From Monocercomonoides exilis (Eukaryota > Preaxostyla > Oxymonadida > Polymastigidae): a stretch of DNA of 64,000 bases. Positions within the stretch are counted from its first letter, which is position 1. Every line of letters starts with the position of its first letter. The stretch is taken from positions 126,501 to 190,500 of the forward strand of contig LSRY02000013.1 in NCBI GenBank assembly GCA_001643675.2, written 5' to 3'. Made by a program: the position numbers and the translations under genes. Shown here piece after piece: positions 8,618-20,700 of this stretch. Under the pieces are notes generated by a model. It was given only the letters and a program-made list of their open reading frames with translations. It had not been told where the DNA came from and searched no databases.

Positions 8618-10513
8618 ATGACAAATAAATTACCAGACGATTTTGGAAAGGATTTAACTACAGATGAGAGAAATAGACTTGCAGAATGCTTTAAAAAGAA
8701 AGAATTTACTGATTTATTTTTCCAATACATGAAGGAGATTTCAGAACCTGGTGCAAAGGAAGAATACGATAAAATGATTGCTATGGCAGAGGAGGAGGCA
8801 AGAAAGAAAAAAGAGGAAGAAACAATAAAACAAGTTGTCCATCAAAATCCTCCTTCAAAATCTAAAAAGAATCAACCAAAACCCAAACAGGATACGCGAA
8901 ATAAAAGACAAAAATCCGATGCGCGTGAAACCAAAGATGATAACGGTTGCGCGAGTGGCCAAGGAAAGAAAGGGGGTAAACCATCTCAGCAAAAAGTTCA
9001 AGCGAATAAACAAAAATCTGAACAAAAAGCAAATAATGTTACTTTACCGAAATACAAAATTGTCCACTCCAGCTTTTTTGACATGGGAGATTACACTGAA
9101 GTTTGTGCTAACTTATCTTCTTTATGAATTTTACAACTCCAAAAACTTTCAGTCGAAAGACACCGATCTTGTGAGACTTCCCGATCAACTTAAAGCCACA
9201 TTTGAACTTCCTCTTATTGTATGCTAAGTGTTTTCTTTTTATATTTGAATTTGCTCACGATTCATTTGTGCTTTTGGAAGAGTTCTGTTCAAGAAATAGA
9301 CGTAGATTTGGAACCAAAGCGTGTTATTTTGACTTGTCCACCAGGTTCTGATCCATTAAAAACAAAGTCTTCCAATTCTTCTTCATCCAACAATGATTTA
9401 CCTGACTGTATTTATTACGCAGATGTCGAGCTTCCACATCCTGTTATTGTTGATAGCTGCAAAGCATCATTTGATAAGTCAACACGACAGTTACTTTTGG
9501 TGTTTGGAGTTGACAAAACAGAAGAAGAAAAAAAGAAGAAGCAATTGAAAGAGCAACTTGAAAAAGAACGCAAGGAAATGGAATTGAAAAAAGACGAATC
9601 TGATGATGAAGAAGAAATATTGTCGAAAGATGAAGACGAAAAACAAAACAAGATTATTAACGAAAAACCAGCTGAACAATCAGTTTCATCAACTGACTCA
9701 TCCAATTTACAACAAAAAGAAAATGAACCTTTTTCTCTCAAAAAAACAGATCTTTCTTTGTCTATTGGCAAACAAAATACAAAAGACTTGCCCGAATCTT
9801 CAGTCGAATTCACAATCACTATCAAACCGCAGACCGGAACAATTGACACGAAAAGCGTTGAAATAAGGCCAGAGGACGATGGAAAGGCTATTCGAATTGA
9901 TTTTTTGACGGAGAATCCAAGTCAAACACATTCATACATTTTGCAGACGAATAAATCTTCCACTTCTTCACCATCAAATGAATCTTCTTCTTCTTCTTCT
10001 TCTTCAGCTGCATCTGTGCAGCCAACCCCAAGCAAAATATCTCCTTCTTTTGATGTCACTTCAATCCACCCCACAATAACTCCAATTGGTTTGTGCATTG
10101 TTGTGTCGACTGCATCGAAGGAGTCTGAGCAAATGCCAACTTCGGGCTTTCTTTCCTCTTCTGGCTCACTTCGCGAGATGCCCACCATCCATCCACCGCC
10201 TCTTTCTCCTTCTGCACAAGCTGTGTTTGACAGAGAGTCACAGAGCTCTGACGATCATTTTGGAGAAGATGTTGAGAATGGGAAAAACGAAACAAGCAAT
10301 TCAGCTAATGATAATGAACAATTGAATCAGAAAAACAAGGAGAAAACTCAAAGTGAAGAAGGGAAAATAAAAGGAAAAGGAGGAGAGGAAGAAGAAGAAA
10401 TAGAGATTGTAACAACAAAAGCAGCTGCGCTTGATGCAAAACGAGACGGACAATTTTCTTCTTTCAGACAGTCTGTGAAAAATAGTTCGCTTCTCGATTT
10501 AGATGATTTTTAG
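8618..10513 (+). CDS. DNAAF2: PIH1-domain protein, Kintoun-like dynein assembly factor
   Basis: Three exons (8618-9100, 9153-9218, 9281-10513) with phase-0 introns of 52 and 62 nt give 593 residues. The start is the ATG at 8618. The frame also runs upstream through TTG, but a CTATTTTAG acceptor-like stretch precedes it. The first ~60 residues match the PIH1 N-terminal helix region (LTTDERNRLAECFKKKEF...). The block PKYKIVHSSFFDMGDYTE is followed by LPDQLKATFELPLI, EIDVDLEPKRVIL and ADVELPHPVIVD...FDKSTRQLLLVF. This PIH1/CS-like arrangement is seen in Kintoun, which with HSP90/HSP70 pre-assembles axonemal dynein arms in the cytoplasm. A charged linker, a possible second beta domain (about 280-340) and a Ser/Glu-rich tail follow. 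Orthology among PIH proteins (DNAAF2, PIH1D1/2) is not settled by motifs alone. Confidence 0.8.
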
Positions 10514-10756
10514 CACAAACAACAAAAAAACAAATCATTTCACAATCTTAATTTTTTAATATTCACACACACTTTTTCTGTGAATAGATGTGCTGAATCA
10601 TCTTTCATATTTAAACACATTCTTGAGATGGCAAGAGAAGTTAATGAAATGAGAAATAACATAAAGAAATGCAAAGAGAAGAGCATCCATGAAATGTAAT
10701 AAAAGAAAACTATGAAACAATCGTCTGTCAGAAATGCTTTTGACTTCAAGAAATAT
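10514..10756. other. 3' spacer between convergent genes
   Basis: This is the tail-to-tail spacer between the Kintoun-like gene and the Cys-rich gene. It is AT-rich and carries the 3' UTRs of both. I see no further exon, and I could not make out a convincing SECIS-like element for the TGA discussed below. Confidence 0.4.
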
Positions 10757-13700
10757 TTATCTGGCGTATCTTTTGTAGCAGGCATTCATATGACTTATGC
10801 AAGTGTCTTGACATGCTTTGTTTCCTCAACCACATGTGTTGAAGCTCTCTGTACACTGCTCATCGAAATAATATTCACAGACAAAAGTTGTAAGCTGTGA
10901 AAGAAATGAATGAGAAGAATGTTATGAAAAGGAATATTTTTATAAAAACCACTCAATAAAACAACAACAACAAAAAAAAAAGCACACTATTGCCGAGTTT
11001 TGTGTCTGGCACGCCTTCAGTAATTTTGAGTGTTTTGTCCAGATTTCGTCGTAGCAGCGAGGATTCTGGATGGACGAGCACTTGTTCATGAGCGTGTCCA
11101 CATACAGCCCATCTGCACGTCTCTTGAACTCTTCGGGCGAGGCAACCTCGCCATCTCCACTCGACTGCGATGCTGCTGATTGCTGGGCAGTCGGATATCT
11201 TTCTTCAAACTCCTTTCTTTCTTTTTCTTCTTCTTGCTTTTGCTGTGTTGTTTTTCTATCTCTTTCATTCTGTTCAGACAGCGAAGCATCCACCGACTGG
11301 CTTTGAAGAGGATTTGCTGGATCATCACCCCCATCGTCTTCTCTCACACACGAGTTGGCACACTGCCTGTAGTTCTTCGCACACCCAGCTGAGCAGTCCT
11401 CCTTTCTTGACGTGAGGTAGCTTCCTTCGCACAGCATCTGCTTCTCTCTGCACTCTCCAATGCACTTCGGATCGCCCCTTTCGTTCAGACAGAGCGGAAT
11501 GCACTCCACCTCACCCCGCTGGCACTGCTTCTCGCAGCTCAGCCGGCCATTGCAGCTCGCCTGGCACTTCGCCCGCTCAGCTGCACACACTCTGCTGCAC
11601 AAGTCCTTCGGCTGCGAGCAGCGAGCCTCGCAGTCGCGGGCCTGTGCCACACACTGCGACTCGCAGATGCTGTTTCCGAGACACATCTCCAGACAGGAAT
11701 GGAGCGATGCTTTGCATTGGCCCGTGCAATCCTGTGGAAATTGGTAGATTTAATGAATCATTATTTTGAGTGAATTGTTATCAACTTATTGATAAATTAA
11801 ACAAATAAAAAAACAAACCAGCTTGACTTCTTTCCCTTCCTCTTCTTTCGGTTTCGATGAGTAGTCTTCAGTGCATTGTGCCTCGCAGCGTCGTCTGCTT
11901 CCCATGCAGTCGTCGTGACAGGCTCTTCCTGCCCCGCTCCTTTCGCATTTGGCAGAACAATCATTGAATCCTGTGGAACACGACGACTGGCACAGCCGAA
12001 GCAGCGCTGTCTGTGGAAGAAGATCGCTTTCCTGACTCCATCCGCTTTCAGACGCATCGCTCTGTCCATCCACAGAAGAAGATGAAGTCAGCCCTGTGTT
12101 TCTATCACTGTTGGTGTCTTTATAAGGCCCCTTGTAAATCCTGTCGCACAATTCCAGTGAAGTCTTTCGCTTGTAGCGGCACTTGTTGTAGCAGGCATCA
12201 TATTCACCAGGAGAGTTGATGGTGCTTCCTTCGCAACTCCGAACACAATCATCGAGTGAAACACCCGTCTTGCCAGCTGAAACAGAACAGTTGGCAATAT
12301 TTATTTATTAATATTAAACAGAAATACATTGGAAGTTATTGAATGAAAAAAATATAATAAAAATTGATTGAACGAGAAAGAATTAAACAAAAACAGCACA
12401 TTGCGTTTTTTCCATCTTTCAGCATTGCTCATTGGCTCTGATGGATCTTCGCCTACAGAGCACACCTTTAGACATTTCGAGTCTTGTGCTCTGCATCCAG
12501 CATCATATCTAGTAAAACCATATCTGATGCACAAATACATACGAAAAAAGAAAATATCAATTGATGAATTTGAAATAGAGATAGTTAAAGAGAAAATAAG
12601 CATGACATAAACACACTTGCATTCACTTTGGCATCCACGTGTGAGCACATCGCAGTATTCATTGCATCCATCCAGCTGAGCTTGGAAGTCTTCTTCTGAA
12701 GAATAGTCAGCAGAACTCGGCTGATAAGAAGGAGAAGAAGGAGAAGGAGAAGGAGAAGAAGAAGCAGAAGAAAGAGAAGGCTGAGAGCACACAGCCACAT
12801 AGTGCTCGTGAGTGACGTTGCACTGCTGCTCACAGGGTGACAGGGCACTCCATCTGACTTGCACGAAAAATTCATTCCCTTTGTCGAAGCAGCGCTGGCG
12901 GCAGGAGTCGCCGGGAGTGCTGCAGAGAGAGAGACACAGCGATCATATTCAGACACACATGTCTGCTCGCCTGGCGTCAGCTGAATGGAAGAAAGAAAAG
13001 GAAGAAGGAAGGATGGAAGGAAAGAGGGAAAGATTGATTGACATGCAATAATAACGACGATAATGATAATATATTAATATTCAAATGAATAAAGAGCATA
13101 TATAAACCTTCAGCTCAGCAGGTGATTTGCACAAAGAGAAGCAGTCTTTGCGCTGTGAAGTGATTGTCTCCAAACAGAACAGATCAGCCTCACCGCATTT
13201 TTCGAGTCCTTCTTCAAAAGCAGCATGGCAGCTGAGGTCGCATTGAGACACGTCTTCATCGGGGCTGAATGGACAGCGTCTGACACAGCTGCTTCTCTCT
13301 CGCCAGCACTCGCTGTCGCATTCAGACCGCTCGTCTGCGCTGCTGAATGAGGAGTCGCATTGAGAAGAGCACTTTTGATAGCCCTCGTGGCATCTGGGTG
13401 TGCACGGGGTGGTTGGCTGTATGTGACAGAACAAAAAATGAGAAGAAATTCAAATGAAACAAAAGATTATTACAATGATAATAAATAAATCAATAAATAA
13501 GGAAATTAAACCAAAGGATTGTTCTCATCAACACATAGATGGCTGCACTCCTTCTTTTGCTCCAGGCACTGCAGTGAAAGCAGCTTGTCTCCGCGCGACG
13601 CTGCCTGGCACACTGACTCTGCTCTGCGGCACATCTCATCACACAACTCGTATGAGAACTGAGGGGAATCTTCACTTTGTTCAAGAGTGGGATATCGAGA

Positions 13701-14586
13701 TGGAGTTGAAGATGAAGCATTCTTATTGACAGAAGGCGCAACTGATTGAGTGTTTGTATTAACAGAATTCCATTCCTTAGGAGCAACTGGATCCTGTGCT
13801 GTTGACAGCAGCTGTGTTGCCCTCTCTTTCTTTTTTGGACCGCATTTGTGAAAACAGCGCTCTCTTTCAGCCATGCGTCGTGTGGCTGCCTCTTCCTTTG
13901 AGATGCCCTGGACGAAAGAGAGACAGCCCACAAACACAGACTGGCAGTCGTCAGTGCACCGCGATTGCTCACTGCGATATGCCACTTTTGACATGCACAG
14001 CTGCTCGCAAACGAAGTGCTTGTTGTCACATTTAGCAAGGCATTGAGAGTCCCCTCTGCAGGAATTGACACACTCTGCTTTCTGTGCTGAGCAATTTGCA
14101 GCACACGAGACAGTAGGATGCGCCAATATCTGCTGGATCGCTAAATCCCGCTCTGGGCGGCATTCGTCAATGCATCCGTGGCGCATGTGCCAACAACCAT
14201 CGCTACATGAATGAGATGCACATCTTCTTTGGCAGGTTTCAACTTCTTCATCACAGCGCGTTTCACAAGGAATCTGTTCAACAAAAGACCATAAAAACAT
14301 AACAGTAAAATTTCTGATATGATTGTCTAAGCTTTTTAAAACAAACCCCATTTCTGTCTGGAATAGTTGCGAACAATTCCTTTGAAGCCTGAAAAAGAAC
14401 TGCTGCAGATGCTGGAAGAGAAGGACAAGATTTCACATCCTTTTCATGCAAGCATTTATCATGAAACAAATCACATTTGTTAAAGCAAAATGTTCGTGAT
14501 GTACTGCAGTGTTCATCTGCATTTCCTTTATCCAGACAAAGTCGATAGCCAACATCACAGATATCATAATGATCATTCAGCGCAAC
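10757..14586 (-). CDS. giant Cys-rich CX3C repeat protein (5' end unresolved)
   Basis: Exons traced 5' to 3' on the minus strand: 14586-14347, 14273-13512, 13416-13108, 12980-12617, 12523-12400, 12268-11819, 11731-10988 and 10894-10757. Together they code about 1,020 residues, and one or more 5' exons are missing. The protein is built from tandem C-x3-C-x6-C-x3-C units (for example CESQC then VAQARD then CEARC), with occasional longer Cys loops and Ser/Pro-rich linkers. Cys spacing of 4+7+4 would put all four on one face of a helix, so disulfide-stapled helical hairpins are likely. High Cys content suggests a secreted or surface protein, but the signal peptide exon was not found. Two anomalies: a (TC)n run in the 12980-12617 exon puts the two halves in different frames, and the last exon has an in-frame TGA at 10826-10828 followed by conserved repeat sequence and TAA. 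I do not recognise a named family. Confidence 0.75.
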
Positions 14587-15019
14587 CTGACAATAAGAAG
14601 TCGAATAATTTTTGAAATGATATAAAGAATTTTTATGAATGTTGCAAACTCTGCATGTTAGCCCAATTTCACAATCATCAACGTAGGAAGTGTTTGATTT
14701 GCGTTGTTTTTAACAGAATTCCTTCTTTTAAAAAAATATTTTTTTTTCCTTTTTTTTTTTTTCATACACATCAATAACATCACCATTGAACAAATAATCC
14801 ACACACAACAGCTGTGAATGACTGTGATGCAAAAACATTACTGAGGTAAAATATGCAAATGTGTAAAAACATGGTAAAAGGCTGTCCCAGCACTTCTCAG
14901 CGAAAAGAAAAATCACAATAAAATAAGGGAAGGCCCGTGGAAAATATATTACATGGCCATCTTGTGTTTTGATGCGAAAAAATAATTGATCATTTGATCT
15001 ATGCCTTTATTATTTGTTT
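14587..15019. other. divergent upstream region
   Basis: Lies between the traced 5' end of the Cys-rich gene (minus) and the membrane protein gene (plus). It probably holds the missing first exon(s) of the Cys-rich gene: minus-strand frames near 14650-14700 (ending GLTCR before a good GTTTGC donor) and near 14780-14915 are protein-like, but neither joins to a clean ATG and signal peptide. The shared promoter should be near 14920-15000. Confidence 0.35.
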
Positions 15020-15742
15020 ATGATCCTTCTTTTTCTTTTTGTGACTTTGGAGCATGCACAGGTACAAGAAGCATGCTACACTTTGTCTAGAACTCGGGGG
15101 AAAGCTGTGGTAGAAGGTCCTAACGAGCCAGTTGCACAAAATGCACCAGATAAAAATGAATTGTTGAATGATTTAAAGCCTTTTTCTAAAGGCGTAATTG
15201 GATTTTGCATTGATATTGCAAGTAAATCCGTAACAAAATATAATTGCAGCACAAGTACTGGATATGTAAACGATAATGAAGATCCAAAAAAGCAATGCGT
15301 TTGTGCAGAAAATCAATCCGTTTCTCCTGAGGATCTTGTGAATTATCCAGGCGTTAAAAGTGCAACATGGAAATGCTCTCAAGGAGTACCTGTTCTATTT
15401 GCAACCAAATGTCGTCCAAAAGAAGAAATTGAAGTTGAATACACTTTTCGACCAAATCATGGACAATGCATTACATGTTTGTAGACTTTGAAAATTTTGG
15501 TGACAGTTGAAATGTATTGATTATTTGTTTTTTAATTTAATAGCTGGGCAAGATACAACATGGCTGGCAATTGGTATTGCAATAATTGTTATTGTTTTTG
15601 TTTGTGTTTTACTGAGTTGCCTTGAGTGGAAAGTCGCTTCAGAAACTCAAAGTATGAATTTTCTTTATAATCTTTATTATTCAAATAATTTTGTCGTTTT
15701 TCTTCTTATTTTTATATCAATTTCAAAGTTAAAAAGCTTTGA
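15020..15742 (+). CDS. secreted-domain, single-pass membrane protein, unrecognised
   Basis: Three exons (15020-15476, 15544-15651, 15729-15742) give 192 residues. The ATG at 15020 starts a clear signal peptide (MILLFLFVTLEHA, cleavage likely near residue 14-16). About 130 extracellular residues with eight Cys follow, containing FCIDIASKS, CVCAENQ and HGQCIT. A transmembrane helix (LAIGIAIIVIVFVCVLLSC) and a very short tail come next. The last intron (GTATGA...TCAAAG) gives a tail ending IKKL. Without splicing, the frame would run on through a hydrophobic intron-like translation to 15781. The gene is divergent from the Cys-rich repeat gene, and both products appear to be extracellular Cys-containing proteins, so a shared surface role is possible but unproven. 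Family unknown. Confidence 0.7.
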
Positions 15743-15907
15743 TTTGTTTCATATCGCAATTTTTACTAATTTTCGTTATTAATGTGTTTATATACTCCGC
15801 ATTTCATCAAAATATTATACAAGAAAAAAATAAAAAAAGCTATATTACAAAAAATGAATACGCAAGGTTAATGAGATGAGTCTACTGAAGAAGAAGAAGA
15901 AGTGCCG

Positions 15908-17585
15908 TTAGAGTTCTTTCTCTCTTTCTTTGGCGGCTTTCCTTGCCTCTTCAAGCAACCTCCTGTCTTCTTCGCGCTGTTTCAATTCTTCTCTGCGTTG
16001 AGCTTTTTTCTCAGCTCGTTCCTCTTTGTATTTTCTGCTCTTCTCTTCTTCTTCTTTCTTTTTCTTTTCCTCTTCGTCTAGTGGACGTTCTGGAAGAGGT
16101 TGTTCGTCAATAACAAGATCAGGAATGTGTCTTAAGAGAAACTTCTTAATCCGCTCAGGGTAGTTGAAAGTTTCGCATTTGATTGGATTGGACTTATTCT
16201 TTGCGGGGAACAAGAAAAGAGACGGAAACGAGCCAATTATGTATTCTGGAGGGTAGTCGTTTGCTGTAGCATCAAAGTCAGCAACTACAAAGTTTGGATT
16301 GGACGCTGTTTCGTTGGCCAAATGCTCATAGTCGAACGCCATCTTCTTGCATTTGTCGCACCAATTGGCGTGGAAGCGTATGAACACATCTTTTGTCTCA
16401 TCAAGAACGATGCTTTTGAATGTATCTCCAACAACTTTCGTCACGTTGGATTCCTGAACAGTTGGAATGGGCTCTGAACGGAGGTTCATCTGCAGCTTTC
16501 CATCCAGATATTTCTGGCAGAACTCGATAATTTCATCAGCTTCAATAGACGGACGAGGATTCTCATCATTCGGAGCATGTGCCCAGTGCGCTCTGGCCTT
16601 TCCGAAAGGAGATGGATACCAATCCTCAATGGCAAATCCAGGCATGTTCTCAACAGCAATGCCCATCGTCTCCGTTAATTTTGGATTTTCTGTGTGATCA
16701 ACAATCACAAACAGCATTTTCCCTTTGAAGTGATGCGCCACCTTTGCCACTTGGCGGTTGAGCCAATCTGGCTCCATGTAGTTCATTTTGCAAAAGTAAT
16801 ATCCAACGGGGACGTCTGGACTGCCGTATTTCTTTGTGTTACCCCACCCGAGTTGTTCAAACAGTGGCTGCTTCGCTTCTTCCACCCAGCTAGCCAATTT
16901 CTCCTTCTCAATTTCATTTTTATCATAGACATCCACAGTCTCATAGATTTTGTGGAAAATTTCAATTCGTGTTTTATTTATTGTGCTGTTTACAACTGCA
17001 GCCCAAAGATCTCCAAAGACAGGGCTGTCACCTGCAGTTATGAATGACTTGAAGTCACTGCAATTCCTTGAAGGGAAATATCCAATGATAATATGTTCGA
17101 AAAATGAAATGGCTTCATCCACTTCTTCGCGACTGTTGAAAATGCGCACTCGGCGAAGAAACTTCTCATCAACCCAATCCAAAATACCTTCCTCTGTCTT
17201 GTTTCCTTCGTAAACGGATGGAATCTTTTTTCTTGAAAATTATGAAAAGTATTTTAAACAATAAAAAGGTAATGAAGCTTGCATACAAATAAATTCTTAA
17301 CTCTGGAAGATTCTCAAGATTTGCTTTTTGGCAAATTTTTGTATTCTCAACACAATCAACTTCTCCAATTTTCATTCCGTATCTCGCTGTTTCACGCATC
17401 GCCTTTTGGAAAATCTTTCGAAAAGAGTCGCTATCTTCATCACCAGGCACATGATAAAGAATAGCCACAGGAAGCTCAGATTTAAATGACTTATAATTCT
17501 TTTTCGATAACTCATGAATTTTAGGGATGATGAGAGAAAAAGAGTTCTGGAAGAAGAGAAAAACGATGAAAACTTCGAACATCAT
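15908..17585 (-). CDS. protein disulfide isomerase-like thioredoxin protein
   Basis: Two exons (17585-17287, 17231-15908; phase-2 intron of 55 nt, donor GTATGC) give 540 residues. It has a signal peptide (about 1-18), then an N-terminal thioredoxin-like module with no CxxC (the strand VAILYHVPGDED replaces the WCGHC loop), ending in the typical PELRIYLKK...EEGILDWV hairpin. Two more thioredoxin-fold modules follow. A C-terminal catalytic module has the motif WCDKC at about residue 389-393, followed by FVVADFDATAND and a cis-Pro (FPSLFLF). The last 70 residues are a charged Lys/Glu coiled coil ending EKEL, which resembles a KDEL-type ER-retrieval signal. The product is an ER-lumen oxidoreductase or chaperone with one active site. 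Members of the PDI family usually have CGHC, so CDKC should shift the redox potential. Confidence 0.8.
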
Positions 17586-17702
17586 TTTTTGAAAAACAAA
17601 ATAAGGGTGAAAAAAACAAAAATATTTCGATTGATACCAAAAATAGTTTGAAAACCAACTTCTGGCAAAGATGTGAAATGAAAAGAAGTGAATGTGAAGA
17701 GA

Positions 17703-20700
17703 CTAAGCTTGAGAGAAAAGAACACCAAGATTAACTTTACCAAATGTGCAGTGAGAAATGGCTTCATTTATCAGAGAAAGAACATCTTCAAGTTGGTCTT
17801 TGTCATGATTCACATGAGGAACTAAATAAGCAGCATGAGAATAAAAAAATGTTAAGTTATTATTTTCAAATCAAAGAATAAATTACAAAAATTGATAGTT
17901 AATAACCAAACCTAAATGTCCATAGCTCGGATGTTTATAAGGTGTGGGCGTCAACACCTCTCTGAGATACAACAGTTGAATGTAGTGTGCTTCTGCATCA
18001 TGCAATTGCTTGATTTGTCCCCTGCATGATTTGTCAATGCATGTATTCGAACGAAGATTGAGAGCACCCTGGGCAGCAGTGCAAAGAGGATCATCACAGA
18101 CAATCGGAGAATTAAAGTGCTGTGCGGCAATTCGACGAAGGAACAGCTGAGCTGCCATTCGCAACTGCGGCATCTCCACCTCGCCCTCTCCGCAGTGTGG
18201 GCATCTCAGGCTGAACTCCTTCTGCTGCGCCTCTTCCGCAGACGATGCAAGCGGCGGGAGTGAAATGATGTCTTTGCACAGCATGCACCGCATCGTCAGA
18301 GGCACACAGCTGCGGAAGCGTGTCTCCATTCCGAGCAAGTCCGTGGACACAAACTGGCTCCTCCATCCAGTTGCATGTTGAGCCTCACGATATTTTGTTG
18401 TGTCCATCCCGAGGCATTCTGCTATCCTCACACCGTCCATCCCATCAACACACTCCGTCAAACGAAGAATGGCTGGGTGGATCTGCTGGGCAAAGTACCA
18501 GTCGAGATCTGGCTCATATTTGTGCTTCAAGCCTGACTGCTCTGAAGAAGAAGAAGGATCAACTTCATATTCTTCTCCTTCGATGTCCATCTGCTGCTGC
18601 AGTTTGAATGCTTCTGCTCCTGTTTGTGAAACCAGACTTGGATGATGCGCCTTAATGAAAAGGGGGAATAAAAATAAACACATTTTAAATTAAGATAATA
18701 AACAGCAATAACATACTCTCTGAGCCCAGTTTTCTGGGCCTTTGCAGATGATGTATGGAATGGCATCACCTGGCCGAACGGTCTTTTTCAAGCGCTGCAA
18801 CTCCAATGCAACAACAACATGTGGCTGTCCTTTTGGATCAGGATACTCTTCAGGCCGTTTGAAGATGCTTTTGGTGATTTCGAATTCTTTGATGTTCCAC
18901 TCGCCTGTTCGCAATCGGTTGGACAGTCTTCGCAAATAGTCGTCAATCTTTCCGCAAACAGAGTCTGCCATCTGCTCGGCCAGCTGCATTTCACTTATTT
19001 CCTCCTCCTCCTCTCCTCCCTCACCCTTTTCGCCTTCTTTTTCGTCTCTTGCATCTAACATCATCGAAGCTGGTCGTGCGCTGTTTATTCTGTGCGATTG
19101 TTGCTTGTCTCTTTGTTCGTGTCTGCTTGTTCCGTTGTCTCCCAACAGAATTCGAAGCACCTCTTTCTCTGCCTCACGGGTGATGGGGCACCAATCACGA
19201 CGCACAATTTCCAGACCTCTGTACTCCATCTCAAACCTGGCAGTCTCTGGATTTGTGATGGTCGTTTCAAGATCAGTGACCAGCTTCATTGCAGCATACT
19301 TCTTCTTTCGCAGCAGAAGCATCGCGCTGAAGATGCCATCAATGTCGATGTGCAGAAAGTGCCTGTTTTTGTTGACGAGTGCAGACAGCCTGTTTCCAAT
19401 CTCAATCACCTGCTTCACAGATGTGCTGTGTGTGTCTATCATCAGTGAATCTGTATCACCATAGATGACATGGTATCGCTCATTCGTCACCGTCTTCACA
19501 GCCTCCTGCAGTAGCAGACGACCGTTCCACGTGATCGTCTGCGCTAGACGCTTTGCGTAGAACCGCCCGCTCTCAAACCCAAGGCACCCGTACATGCTGT
19601 TTGCCACAAGCTTGAAGGCCAGCTGCATTGTATCCAGAGATGCAATCTCTGCCTTCTTCTGCAGGGCGATTTCTCTGCTGTGCTTCAGCAGCGCCATCTG
19701 CTTCCGCACTTTCTTTCTTTCTTCAATCAGATCTGCCACAATCTTCGGCAGCACCCCTTCGACTGGCCGGATGGTGATGCTCGACATGTCCTCTTCAGAG
19801 TATTGTCCACGTGGCAGTGTTGTGTGGCAGAGGTTCTTTTCTCGAATGATCGATGGATAAAGAGAGTTGAAATCAAGCACCAGAATGTAGTTGTTGTAAA
19901 AGCCCCTCTCTGCATCAAGCACAAACCCTCCTTTGTATGCTGCCTTCTTTCGTCTCGCTCTTTTGGATTCCTGTGGTTGTGCCTGCTTCTTCGCTTCAGG
20001 CTGGCTTGAAAGTGTCATCTTCCTTGTCGCATCTTCCAATGTGAGCATTCCATCGCCTCCTGTTCCATCGTCTATTTCGTCTTCGTCTCGATCGCCTATC
20101 TCATCTGCATCTGCAACATCAATTTCGTCTGCCTCTTCTTCATTTGCCCCATTTCCTCGCGACTTCTTCTGTGTAACAACTTTACGTGCCTTTGACAACT
20201 TTGACAAAATGCTTTTTCCTTTGACATTCTTCCCTCTTTCATCCATTTCGTCCGCTTCTTCTCCTTTTTGCTCGTCTCCTTCGTGTCCACGTACCCCTCC
20301 TGTCTGTTCAGACCCTGTATTTGCTGTTCTTCTTGTGTTCTTGTCTGGAAGGATGATTGTTCTGTCAGCTGCAAATCTGTGCAGAAGCAGGTTTTCCACA
20401 CGTTCAGCTCTTCCTCCGATGAGAACACGTGCCCAGAGTGTGCCTGTGATGTTTGCCAGCTGCTTTGTGAGTGAAACAACATTCAGAGCAAGCATCATTT
20501 CAAAGCCAATCTGAGAGAGACGCTCGGTGTGCTTAATCATCCGCATGACATCCATCGATGACAGACAGCTTGCTTTCACCAGCGACCCTTCGTACTCTTC
20601 CACATTCTTCGACAGAACTGTCTCGGAAAGTGTTGGAAGAGAGTAGTTCCGCTCTCTTCGGAATTCCTTCGCAGAAATCGCGACGTCGCACAGAAGTCGC

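Noticed and set aside
10820-10835. A 15-nt intron removing the TGA
   Set aside because: Starts GT and ends AG and is in frame, but all other introns here are over 50 nt and it would delete a loop conserved in other repeats.
10757-10894. Selenocysteine as the preferred reading of the TGA
   Set aside because: No SECIS-like stem was evident in the following ~240 bases, the position is not a Cys in the repeats, and nothing else here indicates Sec usage. Kept only as one option.
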